Source: Mya arenaria
Taxonomy: Eukaryota > Mollusca > Bivalvia > Myida > Myidae
Direction of reading: 5' to 3'
DNA length: 64,000 bases
Assembly: GCF_026914265.1 (NCBI RefSeq)
Contig: NC_069135.1
Location: 16,236,406-16,300,405 of the forward strand
A program made the translations under genes and the position numbers. Position 1 is the first letter of the stretch; the number at the start of each line of letters is the position of its first letter. Under the pieces are notes generated by a model, which saw only the letters and a program-made list of their open reading frames with translations, was not told the origin of the DNA and did no database searches. Below are positions 25,522 through 37,087 of the stretch, one piece after another.

Positions 25522-28500
25522 TTATACCTCAATGCGTTTTACAATAAGTATCTGAATATCCATCACATTAGTTCCTGTAAGACCAGTGTGAATGAGGCAG
25601 TCATCCTGAGACAGAGACTTGAAGAGAGAGTATGAGTCATTGTTAGCGAGGAAAGAGGTCACATCCACACCTTGTTCCATTGCCTTTGCAACAAAACCCT
25701 TGCCTACAACTGCCCCTGCGGCATCTGTAGGGCCGTCCTGTCCATCAGTTCCAGCACTGAGAAACTCAATGTGAAAATTTGGGTACACTTTCAGTGAGCT
25801 GCCTTTATCTGTCATTAGTTGGTTGAGTTTAATGCCAAAGGCGAGAGCCATCTCCTGACTTCTTCCACCTTTGCCGTTTCCCGTCATCTGAACAGTTGTC
25901 TCCCCACCACTAATGATACACACTGCACTGCGACTGTTCTGAGCTTTGGTGAGGGCGAATTCAAGGCGTCTCATGTCTGACTTGGTGAGTCCACGACCAA
26001 TTAGACGGAGCTCAGTCTCTGTGAGAACAACAGACTGGTCCCCCCGGTGGTCCCCGTAGGCCAGCATCATGTACTGAGCCAGCTGTACGAAGATATCTGC
26101 AGCCTCTCTTGCCTCTCCCTGGAAAAAAATAATAGCTTTATGTATCTCACGTAAAACAACAAAAATAGAAATAAGAATTTCAGACCAAGATTTGGAATTT
26201 AATCTTATCCTCCTTTCATACAATTGCTGTTTTAATATATCGGACATAACTTCATCTGAACATTTATCAAAATTAATTTTATGATAGTGATGCTAATGAT
26301 CCAACAGCTTTTATCATAAAGCACCTTGATATGATGATGCATAGCAATTGTCTGTTTTATGAATGAAATATCACAACCCACTTAAAAACCAAGAACACCG
26401 CACAGCCAGTACCAACACTCAACTGTACAATTGTTAAAGCAATAATTACCAGCCTGGTATTCACTTATTTCTTTTGGTTTAAAGTTTTTGCATAACACCA
26501 AAGCTTATATCAGTACCTGTAAATTGTTAGTAAGGATGACCGGAACATAACCCATGGCCTCAGCCTTCATGACTGCTGCCTCTGTGGCTATTGTGTTGCT
26601 ACCGATTATAACATTTTGGACATGGGACATTTGGTCCTCGAACGGCACTTGGTGCTGGGGCATTGTCTGCTCTGATTTTCTGTCCAGGGCTCTCTGGTTA
26701 AGTACAGTCCTGATGGTTTCCGGGACTTTGTCCTGATAATAAAAAAAAATGCATAAGAATACAAATTTGTCAATACTACATGCAGAAAACCTGTTGAATT
26801 CTTGCAGAAATGGAACATTCTGACTAAGTTTGAACATCATGTGACCAATCCATACCAAGATATGTATAGGGATGGAGGGTTGGACGGATGCCAAACCAAT
26901 ATCCCCCTCTTTAAACCTACAGTTTGGCAGCGGATAACAAATAAAAGCCCTTTTAAAAAGCAGGTCATTGCAGTATTGCTTAAAGTGATCTTAAGAGGTA
27001 GTTGCGCATTTGCGCTCTGATTAGGCATCTCGCCTCAGGTTGGAAGCCTGATCCAGCTTTTTTCACTTCTAATCAAACTAGAGCTGTCACAGTGACATTG
27101 TGCTCGACTTTTAATCAGCTTTTAAGGATTGCAAAGATTGGGTGAAACATGCATGGATCACTGTAAAATTAGATAACATGCAAAAACTTAACCACAATTT
27201 CTAAGTCATGTGTTAAAGAGGCAAAATTTCCATTATATGCAAGAGAGAGTTATTATACTTACTTTTGTATAAAGTTAAAATGCAATGCAGTAGTTGCTAA
27301 TTTATTTACTTATATGTGCTAACATGCAAAACCTTGACCAGAAGTCAAATAATAAAGGGCTATAATTTGCATTTTATGCAAAACACAGTTATCTCACTTG
27401 GTTAATCAAGTAGATTGGACGGTTGAGAACCATTGTATAAAGTCCCAATACATTTATCAGGCAGTTGCTGAGATATTTACCTATGTGTGCTTACATGAAA
27501 AACCTTAACCTGAATTTCTAAGTCAAATAATGAGAGCAATGGTTTGCATTATTTGCATCAATGATCATCAAGTTATCTAACTTAATTACAGTAATTAAAT
27601 AGGTCAGATAGTTGGGAACACATGTCTTAAGTTTCAATGCCAAACATAATGTTTTTGTTGACATATTGACTTTAAATCTTGTTGCATGAATAACCTTAAC
27701 CAGAATTCGTGTTTAATTCTCAATATGTAGTGGAAGCCTCCTTCCAGGGTATGGCGGTCATCTGAGTAATAAACACCAATGGTTAAATCTTCATGCAAAG
27801 TATTTGTGATTTCAGACTAGATATTTGCATTCATTTTCTGTACAAACTTTTAAAGATATAATAAATCAATTCACTGACCTTGACCCCGAGTCTCTCCAGG
27901 ACCTGTAGACATTGCCGGGCAGAACTGTACAGAGGGGCTGTAGGTCCACTACTGATAATGTCCAACTTATCTTCTATCACATCGGACAGGATTAAGGACA
28001 ATACCTGTGAATTTAGAGGCAGTTATTACAATGACATCAACCTTTATCCTATTACTTAAGTGCTAGCACCGGAGAAACTGCCATGCAGAGCTGAACGGAA
28101 AGCTGTATGCCTACTGCTGATAATCTGATAATGTCCAACTCATCATCTATGACATGAGACAAAGGTAGCAAGTACATCTGTAAATGATAAGGTTATAAAT
28201 CAAATGACTTTGCCTTTGACCTTGAGCCTCTCTAGAATAATGGAAAAATTGGCAGGTTGAGCTGAATATCGAAACTGTAGGAACACTTCAGGTTTAGCAA
28301 AAAAATTGTAGATGCATTGCTGTTCATGCTTTTGACCATGAGCCTCTCTAGTAAATGGGGCCAAAACTGGCAGAGATGAGCAGAGTCCAATGCTGGAAAT
28401 GTCCTGGACCAGCTTGTACCCAATTTCATCTGAAAAGTTCAGGGACCTCTGCAGATGAAAATATAATTATTCAGAGAACCTTGACTTTCTGGTACTTGAT

Positions 28501-31500
28501 ATATGACAGGATCCCGGATAATAACTAGAAGTGTAAATGTTATTGTTAGGTTGAATTTGAGCATGTGCCCACTCAATATCACTTTTCTTGAGAAACTCTC
28601 GATCAGTACATATCGAATGACTTGACAAGAAAACAACTTAACTGGGTAAAGATGACAGATAGCCAGCTGTTTGGAAAACACACAAGAGGATATAACATTG
28701 TTGACATTCGATAACAAGTTTTCTAAAATTGAGCATTGGCAAATTTTATTAATTTTAGTAAAATGTTTAAAATTTTAGTAAAATGTTTAATGAATTCCAT
28801 ATTGAATGACCAAATGATATTCTATCATATGACTGTTTTCTTTAATTATATGCCTTTCCATATCCAAAAACATCACTCAATATTGATAAGTCCATATCAG
28901 TCTACTGACATTTTCTGATTCCAAATCATGCTTGTACCAGGTGTTGAGTGCTGCTTTTTACACATTGATGTTTATTTAAGATTTACGACATTTACTAATG
29001 AATCTATAGCAGATTCTATTCAGGAACATACCCGGTACTAAATTTCCTAAATAAACTATTTCAGAGGAATAAAACTGCTAATATTGGTTTTATATTTATA
29101 AAATGTACTAAATCTTTAATGCGGTTGATTTTTGACATCATTTGCGGAACAGAACTTCCAGGAAATAATATGTAGCGCGGTTGTGTTGGTTACAACTATG
29201 AACAGTGTATTAAAATATGGAATAAATCAATTAATAATATAGAGAAAATTGAGTTAGAGCACTTCCTGAATACCATTATCATATCTCGTTTGGCACATAC
29301 ACAAAAATTCAGATTCATGTTTACCCACCAAACTCGACATGATACTGGATATGGGAAAAGCGACCAACCACAATATGCTCTATATAAAAAAAAATGACCC
29401 TGACATAATTTTGCCCTACTTATTTAACTTCAAAACTTTTATCCTGAAATGAATAAATTTTCATCATATAAGTATAAAGTATCATTTAATCGAAATACTT
29501 ATGAATTTTTTTAAAGAAAACTTATAAAGATTGCCTGTAAATTGGGAAGAATTTTTGGAAGTGTCTCATTTACCAATAATCAAGTACATATGTAATACCT
29601 TTGCCGGTTTGGCAATTCTGGCCAGTCCACCACCCTTGAGTTGCTCCACATTCTGTCTGAGTGTGTTGAGTTCCCCTATGGATCCCCCCGCCCCCTGTAC
29701 CACATAGGTGAGCTGGATCAGATCGTCCAAGGTGACAGGGGGGATGGGGGATGGCAGCAGGGAGGAACCACCTCCTGGAATCAAATAATATCTAAATGAA
29801 GACTAACAAGAGCATTACAAGCCAGGGATCAGCGGATCAGGGGTATGGGGCAGGATCATCCATTTATCTCAGCTTGCCAAGAGTGATTGCTACACTTATG
29901 CACGTACTTATTGTTGATATGTGCACTATGTTTCAAAAATATTTAGTCATAGTCAAAGAAAAAAAAAAATCAAGACAATGTTGATAAACACCAAGGCTCT
30001 ATTAATACCTTGACTTTTTCCATATACTAAAATAAATCAAAGTACAATCACACACATTTACCAACCTGATATAAGTACAACAAGAATGTCATTGTCTGTG
30101 AGGTTCTTGGCAAGCTGGAGGATGGACTCTGCTGTTGTTTGGGCGAGCTTGTCTGGGATGTTGTTCGTAGCTCCCTCACACACACGGATCTTGCTGTCCT
30201 CTCGCACATAAAGGTCTCTGAAAGGAAAGCCAAACAAAATTTGCTTGTTTCCAATTTCAAAGCCAAAATAAAGCAGAGCTATTACAAAGTGATGGCTTCC
30301 CCTGGCCGCTGCCTTGACACATGTTATTGATTGACTCAGGTAAATATTTAAATAAAAATCTTTATATGATATATTTAAAAGTTACATGAAGGAAAACTAG
30401 TCTTGTTTGCAAGAATATCAATCTTAAACTGGAATTGTTGAAGGGAACATATTTCAAACACACGCAGATACCATGACCTTAAAGCTTAAGAATCCTGGTG
30501 AAGCGACATATCCTCATCTCATAGTGGTCAATAAACTAAAATGATTTCCTATTTCCACCCTGAATGTCAAAGATATGAACCAGACAAGAACCACCATCAC
30601 CATCAAGGCTTATATAGCAACACAGAGAAATTTCTGAGCTCCCCAGTGAGCTTGAGGTTGAAGCTAGACATTAGATTTGTGCGGCTAATGTGTCTTCCTA
30701 TGGTGTTCACCTACACTAAATTATTCCAGATCCCACATTGACTGACAAATCCGGACACAAACCACTATAGTTTGTAAGGCTTCTATATCAAAACCAATAG
30801 TTCCGATTTGTACAGTGACCTTGACCTAGAAGATAGAGACTATGTTCATGCGCGGGACACCTAGATTTATTGTGATCTTCTACAAAATTATTTTGAAATC
30901 ACACAATAAATGACAAAGTCATGGACTGGACACAAACCAATATCATCAGCAAGGTTTATATAGCAAAAGTTTAGTGACCTTGACCTTGAAGTAAGGGACC
31001 AGGGTCTTGGGTGTCATCTTATGGTAGTCACTCATACCAAATTATTTCAAAATCCCACCATGAATGACAAAGAGATGGAAGGGACTGTAAGTGTGACTTT
31101 GTCCATGTTAATAATATAGACACCCCAAAGTGAAGAAACAGCACATTCATGCGAGAACATGAAACTACCAAAAGAAATACCCAAAGGATAAAAAAAAATA
31201 ATGGTCTGAAATAATATGCCAGTAGCAATTAATAAATTAGGTTCTGGCTCAAACAAGGTCAGTTGAGAAACCAGTAACAATTTACATGGTGTTAAACCTA
31301 AAAGATGAACAGTTTTATTTGGACATTTGTACATTGGGTAGCATTTTATAATAAAAGGTATTGTTAGTGGTGATATTTCTACACAAGTTATTTGAATTGT
31401 AGATACATTTAATGATGAGTCATGACTGCATGTTCTCCAGTCACACAATACTTATTATTATCTGTATAATAATTATGTTTGTTCTGAAGAAAGCAAAGAT

Positions 31501-33879
31501 GAAAGTTATAAGGAAAACATTATATGCAAATGGAAAAGAAAGGCAATAGTGTCCAGTGATCTTACTGTTTTCCAATGCTCATGAACAGATCTTTAGTTCC
31601 GTAAGGAATACTGATGATGCCATTGACAATGTGTGGCCCAATGAGATCCTCGAGAGCTCGTGCCATCCCAGACACGGCCTTCCCAAACCCGACCACATGC
31701 ACGTTGTTTTTCAGTGAGTAATTCCTTCCATTAACTGTCACCTCTGATCCTGAAATTATTATATACATATTGGCTTTAACTTGAAGGTACTGTCAGTAGG
31801 TAGAAGTGCTATAATATATAAACTAATAATACTAAGGTCCACAGCTATCACCAAGGCTACCAGCTATCACAAAGGTTACCCGCAATGACATAGGTTACCA
31901 GCTATCACTAAGTTTACAATCTATCACCAAGGTAACCTGCTATCACCAAGGTTACAAGTTATCACCAAGGTTACCAGCTATCACCAAGGTTACCAACTAT
32001 CACCAAGGCTACGAGCTATCACCAATGTCACCAGCTATCACCAAGGTAACCTGCTATCACCAAGGTTACAAGTTATCACCAAGGTTACCAGCTATCACCA
32101 AGGTTACCCACTATCACCAAGGTTCACAGCTATCACCAATTTTACCAACTTTCACCAAGGTTACTAGCTATCACCAAGGCTATCAGCTATCGTCAGGGTT
32201 ACCAGCTATCACCAATGTAACCCGCTATCACCAAAGCAAAAAGCTATCACCAAGGTTACCAGCTATCACCAAGTTTACCCAGTATCACTTAAGGTTGTTT
32301 TTTTTTGTTGCCAAACTAGTTTCCATTTTTTTTCAAGGGTTTCCAGTGTGGAAATCTATTTCGAAAGATTTGCTTTAAGTAACAAATTCATGGTTTAGTG
32401 TACAGCTCAACAACATCATGGAGCTTCTGCAAGTGGCCATCTTTCCTTTACAACTTCAAAAAAATGAATCCAGCTAGATGTTGTTTGCCTGTTTTAACTA
32501 AATTGTGTTTCAACACACGTGTTGGATCACTGTCCGCCATGTTGTTTTTTCAAAGTGAACTAGTTTTAAGATGGAATAAACTGACAAAACTGCCTCTGGA
32601 TGGGTTTTGATAGTTATAGTTTGGGTGTTCATAATACAAACAATAAAACTGGTTTTCATTTTTTTCAACAAATAAACAGTTTGTGAAACCAATATAAAAC
32701 CAAATCTAGTTTATTACCACCAAAAAGGCCCAAAGGTTCAAAGCTATCATCAAAATTACCAGGTATCACCAAGGTTCCCAGTTATCACCAAGACTCACAG
32801 GTATCACCAAGGTTACCAGCTATCACCAAGGTAACCGGGTATAACCTAGGTTCCCAGGTATCACCAAGGTTACGAGCTATTACCAAGGTTACCAGGCATC
32901 ACCAAGATAACCAGGTATCACCAAGGTTTCCAGGTATCACAAAGTATCACCAAGGTTAACAGGTATCACCAAGGTTCCCAGCTATCACCAAGGTTACCAA
33001 ATTAAAAAATAGACTGATGCCTCGTTTCTGTGTATTGTCAGAGGCACTAAAAGGTAAATCCCAAATATCTAACAAAACAACATAAACCTTACAGCCTTAC
33101 CATCTTTAGACACTTGAAGTGACTTTCTCAGCATCTGTGGTGGGTAAACCGCCGACACTGCAGCATGAAATATCGCTCGAGCATCCTGGCTTACCTCCTG
33201 ACTTAATAATGTCCCCTTATTGTTTACCCTGTCATTTATTTCTGTTGACATGGCTCGAGACTGTTGAAAAATAGAAGTGCATTGTGTTGCATTATTTTAT
33301 CTCTGTCAATATAATTATAAAGACCATTTAAGTTCAACACATACATTTAACGCATTTTTGTCTACACAACTTTATTAATTTGAATAATTTCTCTCTTTGT
33401 TTTAAAATAAAATGCATTGTATAAACATTAGAAACAATACTTACATGTATCTGCAAATCCACATCTATCAATAAGGGGCATTTGGTAGCACAACTTTTGA
33501 ACCCTCTTCTATGAACATTGAAAGAATAATGAGGCTGTGAAAGAAGGTTTTCTTCCCAATATCTCTGTTGTTTAAGTGATGTTGGAAGTTTCATGGAAGG
33601 AGGTAAATGACACATCAATTTTAAATCTGCCAGTTTCCACTCTTTGACATGTTCTAATAAACCACAAATCTCAGAAGTCCTATCTACAGATACAGTATCA
33701 AACTCTTTAGCAGACTTACTGGATTCCAATTGTTTTAAAATCCCATCACATTCATGTAGTTGCAATCTAGAACACAGCCCTATGGAGATTTGCCTTGTGG
33801 CATTAATGAAATATTCACAGCTGTATTTAGACACTGATAAAGCATGTGACCTCCTAAGGTTCTTCAATTGTAAGGCCAT
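25522..33879 (-). CDS. GLYCTK: Class II glycerate kinase (DUF4147/MOFRL family)
   Basis: Eight exons on the minus strand (33879-33445, 33260-33101, 31749-31566, 30217-30066, 29774-29599, 28004-27879, 26732-26517, 26118-25522) join in phase to 681 residues. The enzyme phosphorylates D-glycerate with ATP in serine and fructose catabolism, in cytosol or mitochondria. Visible blocks: VVGFGKAVSGMA (~217-228, holding the lysine thought to be catalytic), VLISGGGSSLLPSP, KGGGLARIAKPAK, LILSDVIEDKLDIISSGPT, IISGGETTVQMTGNGKGGR, and the MOFRL signature FLSAGTDGQDGPTDAAGA. Animal homologues have about 520 residues; here exon 1 adds 145 in-frame residues. Its first ~30 residues (MALQLKNLRRSHALSVSK) are basic with little acid, as in mitochondrial targeting peptides. 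A second ATG at 33251 would give 533 residues, close to the family length. An acceptor at ~33909 implies a noncoding exon upstream. Confidence 0.93.
27090..27725. repeat. Dispersed bivalve-type repeat with ~150-200-bp internal units
   Basis: Lies in a glycerate kinase intron. It opens ACTAGAGCTGTCACAGTGAC and then shows three or four diverged units containing AAAACCTTAACCAGAATTTC, GGGCTATAATTTGCATTTTATGC and GTTGCTGAGATATTTAC. No coding capacity. Confidence 0.6.
28055..28470 (-). pseudogene. Three decayed copies of the adjacent glycerate kinase exon
   Basis: Next to the coding exon at 27879-28004 lie three diverged copies in the same orientation, at about 28060-28185, 28205-28300 and 28325-28460. 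The first keeps CTGATAATGTCCAACT, ATCATCTATGACAT and the acceptor-side ACATCTGTAAAT; it also has a 7-bp duplication (CTGATAA). The other two keep TTGAGCCTCTCTAG and GGCAG...GAGC...GTAGG or GTCC blocks. None keeps an open frame with proper splice sites throughout, so they are fossil exons rather than alternative exons. Flanking intron sequence appears to be included in the duplicated unit (~130-150 bp). Confidence 0.65.
30535..31090. repeat. Dispersed bivalve-type repeat with ~180-bp internal units
   Basis: Lies in a glycerate kinase intron. Three diverged units share TGAATGACAAAG, GGACACAAACCA, AGGCTTATATAGCAA and GTGACCTTGACCTTGAAG. No coding capacity. Confidence 0.6.
31835..32295. repeat. 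~19-20-bp minisatellite, left array
   Basis: More than 20 units of AGCTATCACCAAGGTTACC and variants in a glycerate kinase intron. The array is split; the same unit resumes at 32.73 kb. Confidence 0.9.
32296..32728. other. Unique ~430-bp block splitting the minisatellite
   Basis: A non-repetitive block with T-rich left edge (poly-T then GTTGCCAAACTAG) separates two arrays of the same unit. The two ends show only a weak inverted resemblance (AAACTAG near the left end, CTAGTTT near the right end). It may be a short inserted element or older intron sequence between two expansions. Confidence 0.4.
32729..33000. repeat. ~19-20-bp minisatellite, right array
   Basis: About 14 units, mostly AGGTATCACCAAGGTTACC; the G at the second position of the unit distinguishes many of these from the left array (AGCTATCACC), suggesting the two arrays have evolved separately. 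Confidence 0.85.
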
Positions 33880-34860
33880 GTCAAAGTTTCATACAAGTGT
33901 TGGAATCTGAAATAAAAACATTATGAATATTTAGTATTATAAATTTAAGCAAAACATTTAATAAGAACTTTCTAAATTCACTACTTCTTTATGAAACTGA
34001 TAAAGGTACATTGTATGCAATGTGAACGTAGTACACTCATTCTTTTTTATTTAAAGTTAAACTATACTAGCTGCATGTACTAGTATAAGGTTACATAAAA
34101 CAATAAACCAGGGATTTAGTGTGTCTCCTTCACCTTTGACATACAAAATGTTTGTATATGACACATCATGGACCCATAAACAGCGGTAAACATTGTATAA
34201 AAAGAAATGCAGAAAATAATATAAACAGAATTTGATAAAAAAAAGACATTGCATGTACATGTTTTTGTATGAAGAAATATCAATTTCAAAATACCATGAT
34301 AAACTTCAAATAAACATTTTGATACTGCTAAAAATGGCAGCTTTTAAATACATGTAAACTCTAAATAGCTAGAAGTGACAAAACATGTAAAAAGGTAGTT
34401 CTTGCTTCCATAACCTTATATGTAGAAATTAATCCTTTTGATGTTTACTCCAATTTAAGGTTGTGAATATGTCCCAAAAGATAATATTCAACATATTCAC
34501 TGAAATTCTTAGCTAGTAAAATGGTAAATATATCATGTTACATGTATTGATAGTGATACAAGATTTTTTACTATACTTAAAATTCCAGCACTGCTTTCTT
34601 CGTAAAATAATAACAAGGAATATGGACACCACATGCTTGCAAATTAAAATGTGTAATCTGCCTTTGTTTGTTTGTTTATTTGAGTTTTTCAAGGTCTGCC
34701 CACGCCCATTGGCTGCATTATGGCTTGACCCCACCATGACGCCATCACGACTTTAATTGTGTTTAAATGCCATGACAAGTGACATGAAATAGAAGTGACA
34801 GCAATTCGCAGTCAAATCCAGACATTGGAAGACTTGAAGAAACACAGTGAGATACAAAAG
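33880..34860. other. Upstream region of the glycerate kinase
   Basis: AT-rich, no recognised exon. A noncoding first exon of the glycerate kinase is expected to the right of 33909 but was not identified. Confidence 0.4.
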
Positions 34861-34874
34861 ATATGGGTAGGATA

Positions 34875-35133
34875 TCCTAGCTCTTTGCGAAGAGACCTCT
34901 TGGTTCTTTAGCATGCTCAGTGTAAAGCACCGATATGCAGGATACAGGTTTCCTGGGTTGAACCAGTATTGAGTACACCACTTTTCCATGCACTACCCTT
35001 TAGATGCCGAGCGCCTGGCAGGGAGCTACTTGTACCAACTTTTAACATCTTTCGGTATGACGCGGCCAGGGATCTTGCCCACGACCTCCCTCCCAGTAGG
35101 CGGACGTCTTAACTACTAGCACACGGAGACAGT
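34875..35133 (-). repeat. tRNA-derived SINE, nearly full length
   Basis: On the minus strand the head has an A box (TGTGCTAGTAGTTAAGA) and a B-box region (GGTCGTGGGCAAGATCCC), then a body with CGTCATACCGAAAGATG, CTGCCAGGCGCTCGGC, CTGGTTCAACCCAGG and a 3' part AAAGAACCAAGAGGTCTC. A remnant of the same family lies at 41.26-41.40 kb. Confidence 0.65.
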
Positions 35134-35614
35134 TAACTGCTCTTAGTATCTGAAAACGTCCCCTAATCAAAATATCACATCAATAAAACATCAAGTTTTG
35201 CGCATAACACGCCCGTTATGTTGGTCAAAACGTCCCTTTTTATTTATATCTTGATTTCATCGACTTTTCGTGACTTTTGATGGAATCGTTTTAATTTGGT
35301 GATGTTTTATGAAAATTACAGCCTTTGATACAGTGAACTCGACCAGGTGTCAGCAATAATACAGAATACCGACCAATTGACCTTGTGAATTACCAATTCA
35401 ATGCATACGAAATTGTGTTCTCAAAACATTCAAACGATTGCACATTTTGGAATGCTGGCGAAATGCCATGGTTCTGCATGTACATGTAATTGTTAATTAA
35501 ATGGATACATTGTAAATTACTGTTCAACTTTTCTAAATATGACATTGCTTCCCGCAGAAATCTGTGAGAAAAAATATTCATTTCGTAGTGTTGGCATTTG
35601 TGGTTACATTCGGG

Positions 35615-36102
35615 CAAACTCCGCGCAGTGTTACTTCCCTTGCAGTACAGTAATCACTGCCACCACAAGATTTTCATCCAAAATTGGATGAAAACTTTTA
35701 ATGGCATTTTTTTAATCATATATATTTATTCTTATATCCTTTCTTAAATAATTACTTTACGCCAGTTGATAGGCATAATATGTTTTATAAAAAAATAACA
35801 ATTAAAAAAAACATTCGGAAATGTTCGGTCTTTTTTCAAATTGAAAGTAGGATTTACAAATTACAATATCAACATGGATGTGTTGTTAGCTATTCAGACA
35901 TGTATCGAACGTTTTGCATTTTTTCCTTTTATGGAATAAAATCGTTTATTTTCTAAACAAATGAAACATGTTGCTGGAATTTCTTTTAAAGGTGTTCCGT
36001 CCATTTTGTAAATTGCAATCACGTGCCGTTTCTATCATCACGTGATATTTGTGAAGGCAGTGATTACTGTACTGCAAGGGAAGTAACACTGCGCGGAGTT
36101 TG
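35615..36102. mobile_element. 488-bp inverted-repeat DNA element with 9-bp target duplication
   Basis: The two ends are perfect inverted repeats of 47 bp, starting CAAACTCCGCGCAGTGTTAC. The flanks are both ACATTCGGG (35606-35614 and 36103-36111), a 9-bp target duplication. No coding capacity. A 9-bp duplication fits Mutator-like or a few other superfamilies; the terminal bases do not decide. The perfect arms suggest a recent insertion. It lies across the left target-site duplication of the foldback-like element that follows. Confidence 0.85.
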
Positions 36103-36132
36103 ACATTCGGGTACAGGGTGATACAGGAATCC

Positions 36133-36154
36133 AGTGGATTTCGCGAAATCCACT
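36133..36154. repeat. Perfect 22-bp palindrome at the left tip of the foldback element
   Basis: AGTGGATTTC is followed by GC and GAAATCCACT. Its counterpart at the right tip (40934-40957) is a perfect 24-bp palindrome with a different centre (ACGT). The half-site GTGGATTTC recurs in every arm unit, so it may be a protein-binding site. Confidence 0.8.
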
Positions 36155-37087
36155 CAGAACTCATTCATTTTAATTATTAATACTTATTTTTTGTATACAT
36201 ATTGCAAAGTGCCTCATGAAGGGTTTATATTTCAAATTTTATTGAAATTGGTCACAAAATGAAGAAGATAGAGCAATTTTTCGATTTTTTTTCAAAAATA
36301 GATCGGAAATCGAGGTGAAATCCAGATTTCGACAAGTGAAATCCACTCATAACGCATTAATTTTAACAAATATTCTTGCGTTTTTGTATACTTATAAGAA
36401 AGTGCCTCATAAAGGGTTAATGTTTCAAATTTTATTGAAATTGGTCAAAAAATGAAGAAGTAAGAGCAATTTTTCGAAAATAGATCGGATATCGAGATGA
36501 AATCCAGATTTCGAGAAGTGAAATCCACTCAAAACTCATTTATTTTAATTAATTATTTTTCTTTTTTGAAAACATATCAGAAAATGCTTCATGAAGGGTT
36601 TATATTTCAAATTTTATTGAAATTTATCCAAAAAAAAAGAAGTAAAAGAAGTAAGAGCAATTTTTCGGAAAATGATCGGAATTCGAAGTGAAATCCACTT
36701 TTTGAGACAAAAATCCACTCATAACTCATTTAAATTTTACAAATATTTCTTTTCGTTGAACAAATAATTGAAAAGGCTTCATAATAGGTTTATATTTCAA
36801 ATTTTATTCAAATTGATCCAAAAATAAGAAAGTTGTAGACATATTTTGTAAACAGATCGGAAATCAAAGTGAAATCCAGTTTTTGAGACGTGAAATCCAA
36901 CCATAACTCAACCATTTTTATTAAAAGATAAAATTTATTGTTTGCATTTTGGAAAGTGCCTCATGAAGGGTTTATATTTTAAATTTGTCAAAAAATAAAG
37001 AAGTTAGAGCAATTTTTCGAAAATTGATCGGAATTCGAAGTGAAATCCAATTTTTGAGACGTGCCACTCATGACTCATTTAAATTTA

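Noticed and set aside
28060-28460. Decayed exon copies as mutually exclusive alternative exons of glycerate kinase
   Set aside because: Frames are broken, and in-phase splice sites are not kept across each copy, so they cannot substitute for the intact exon.
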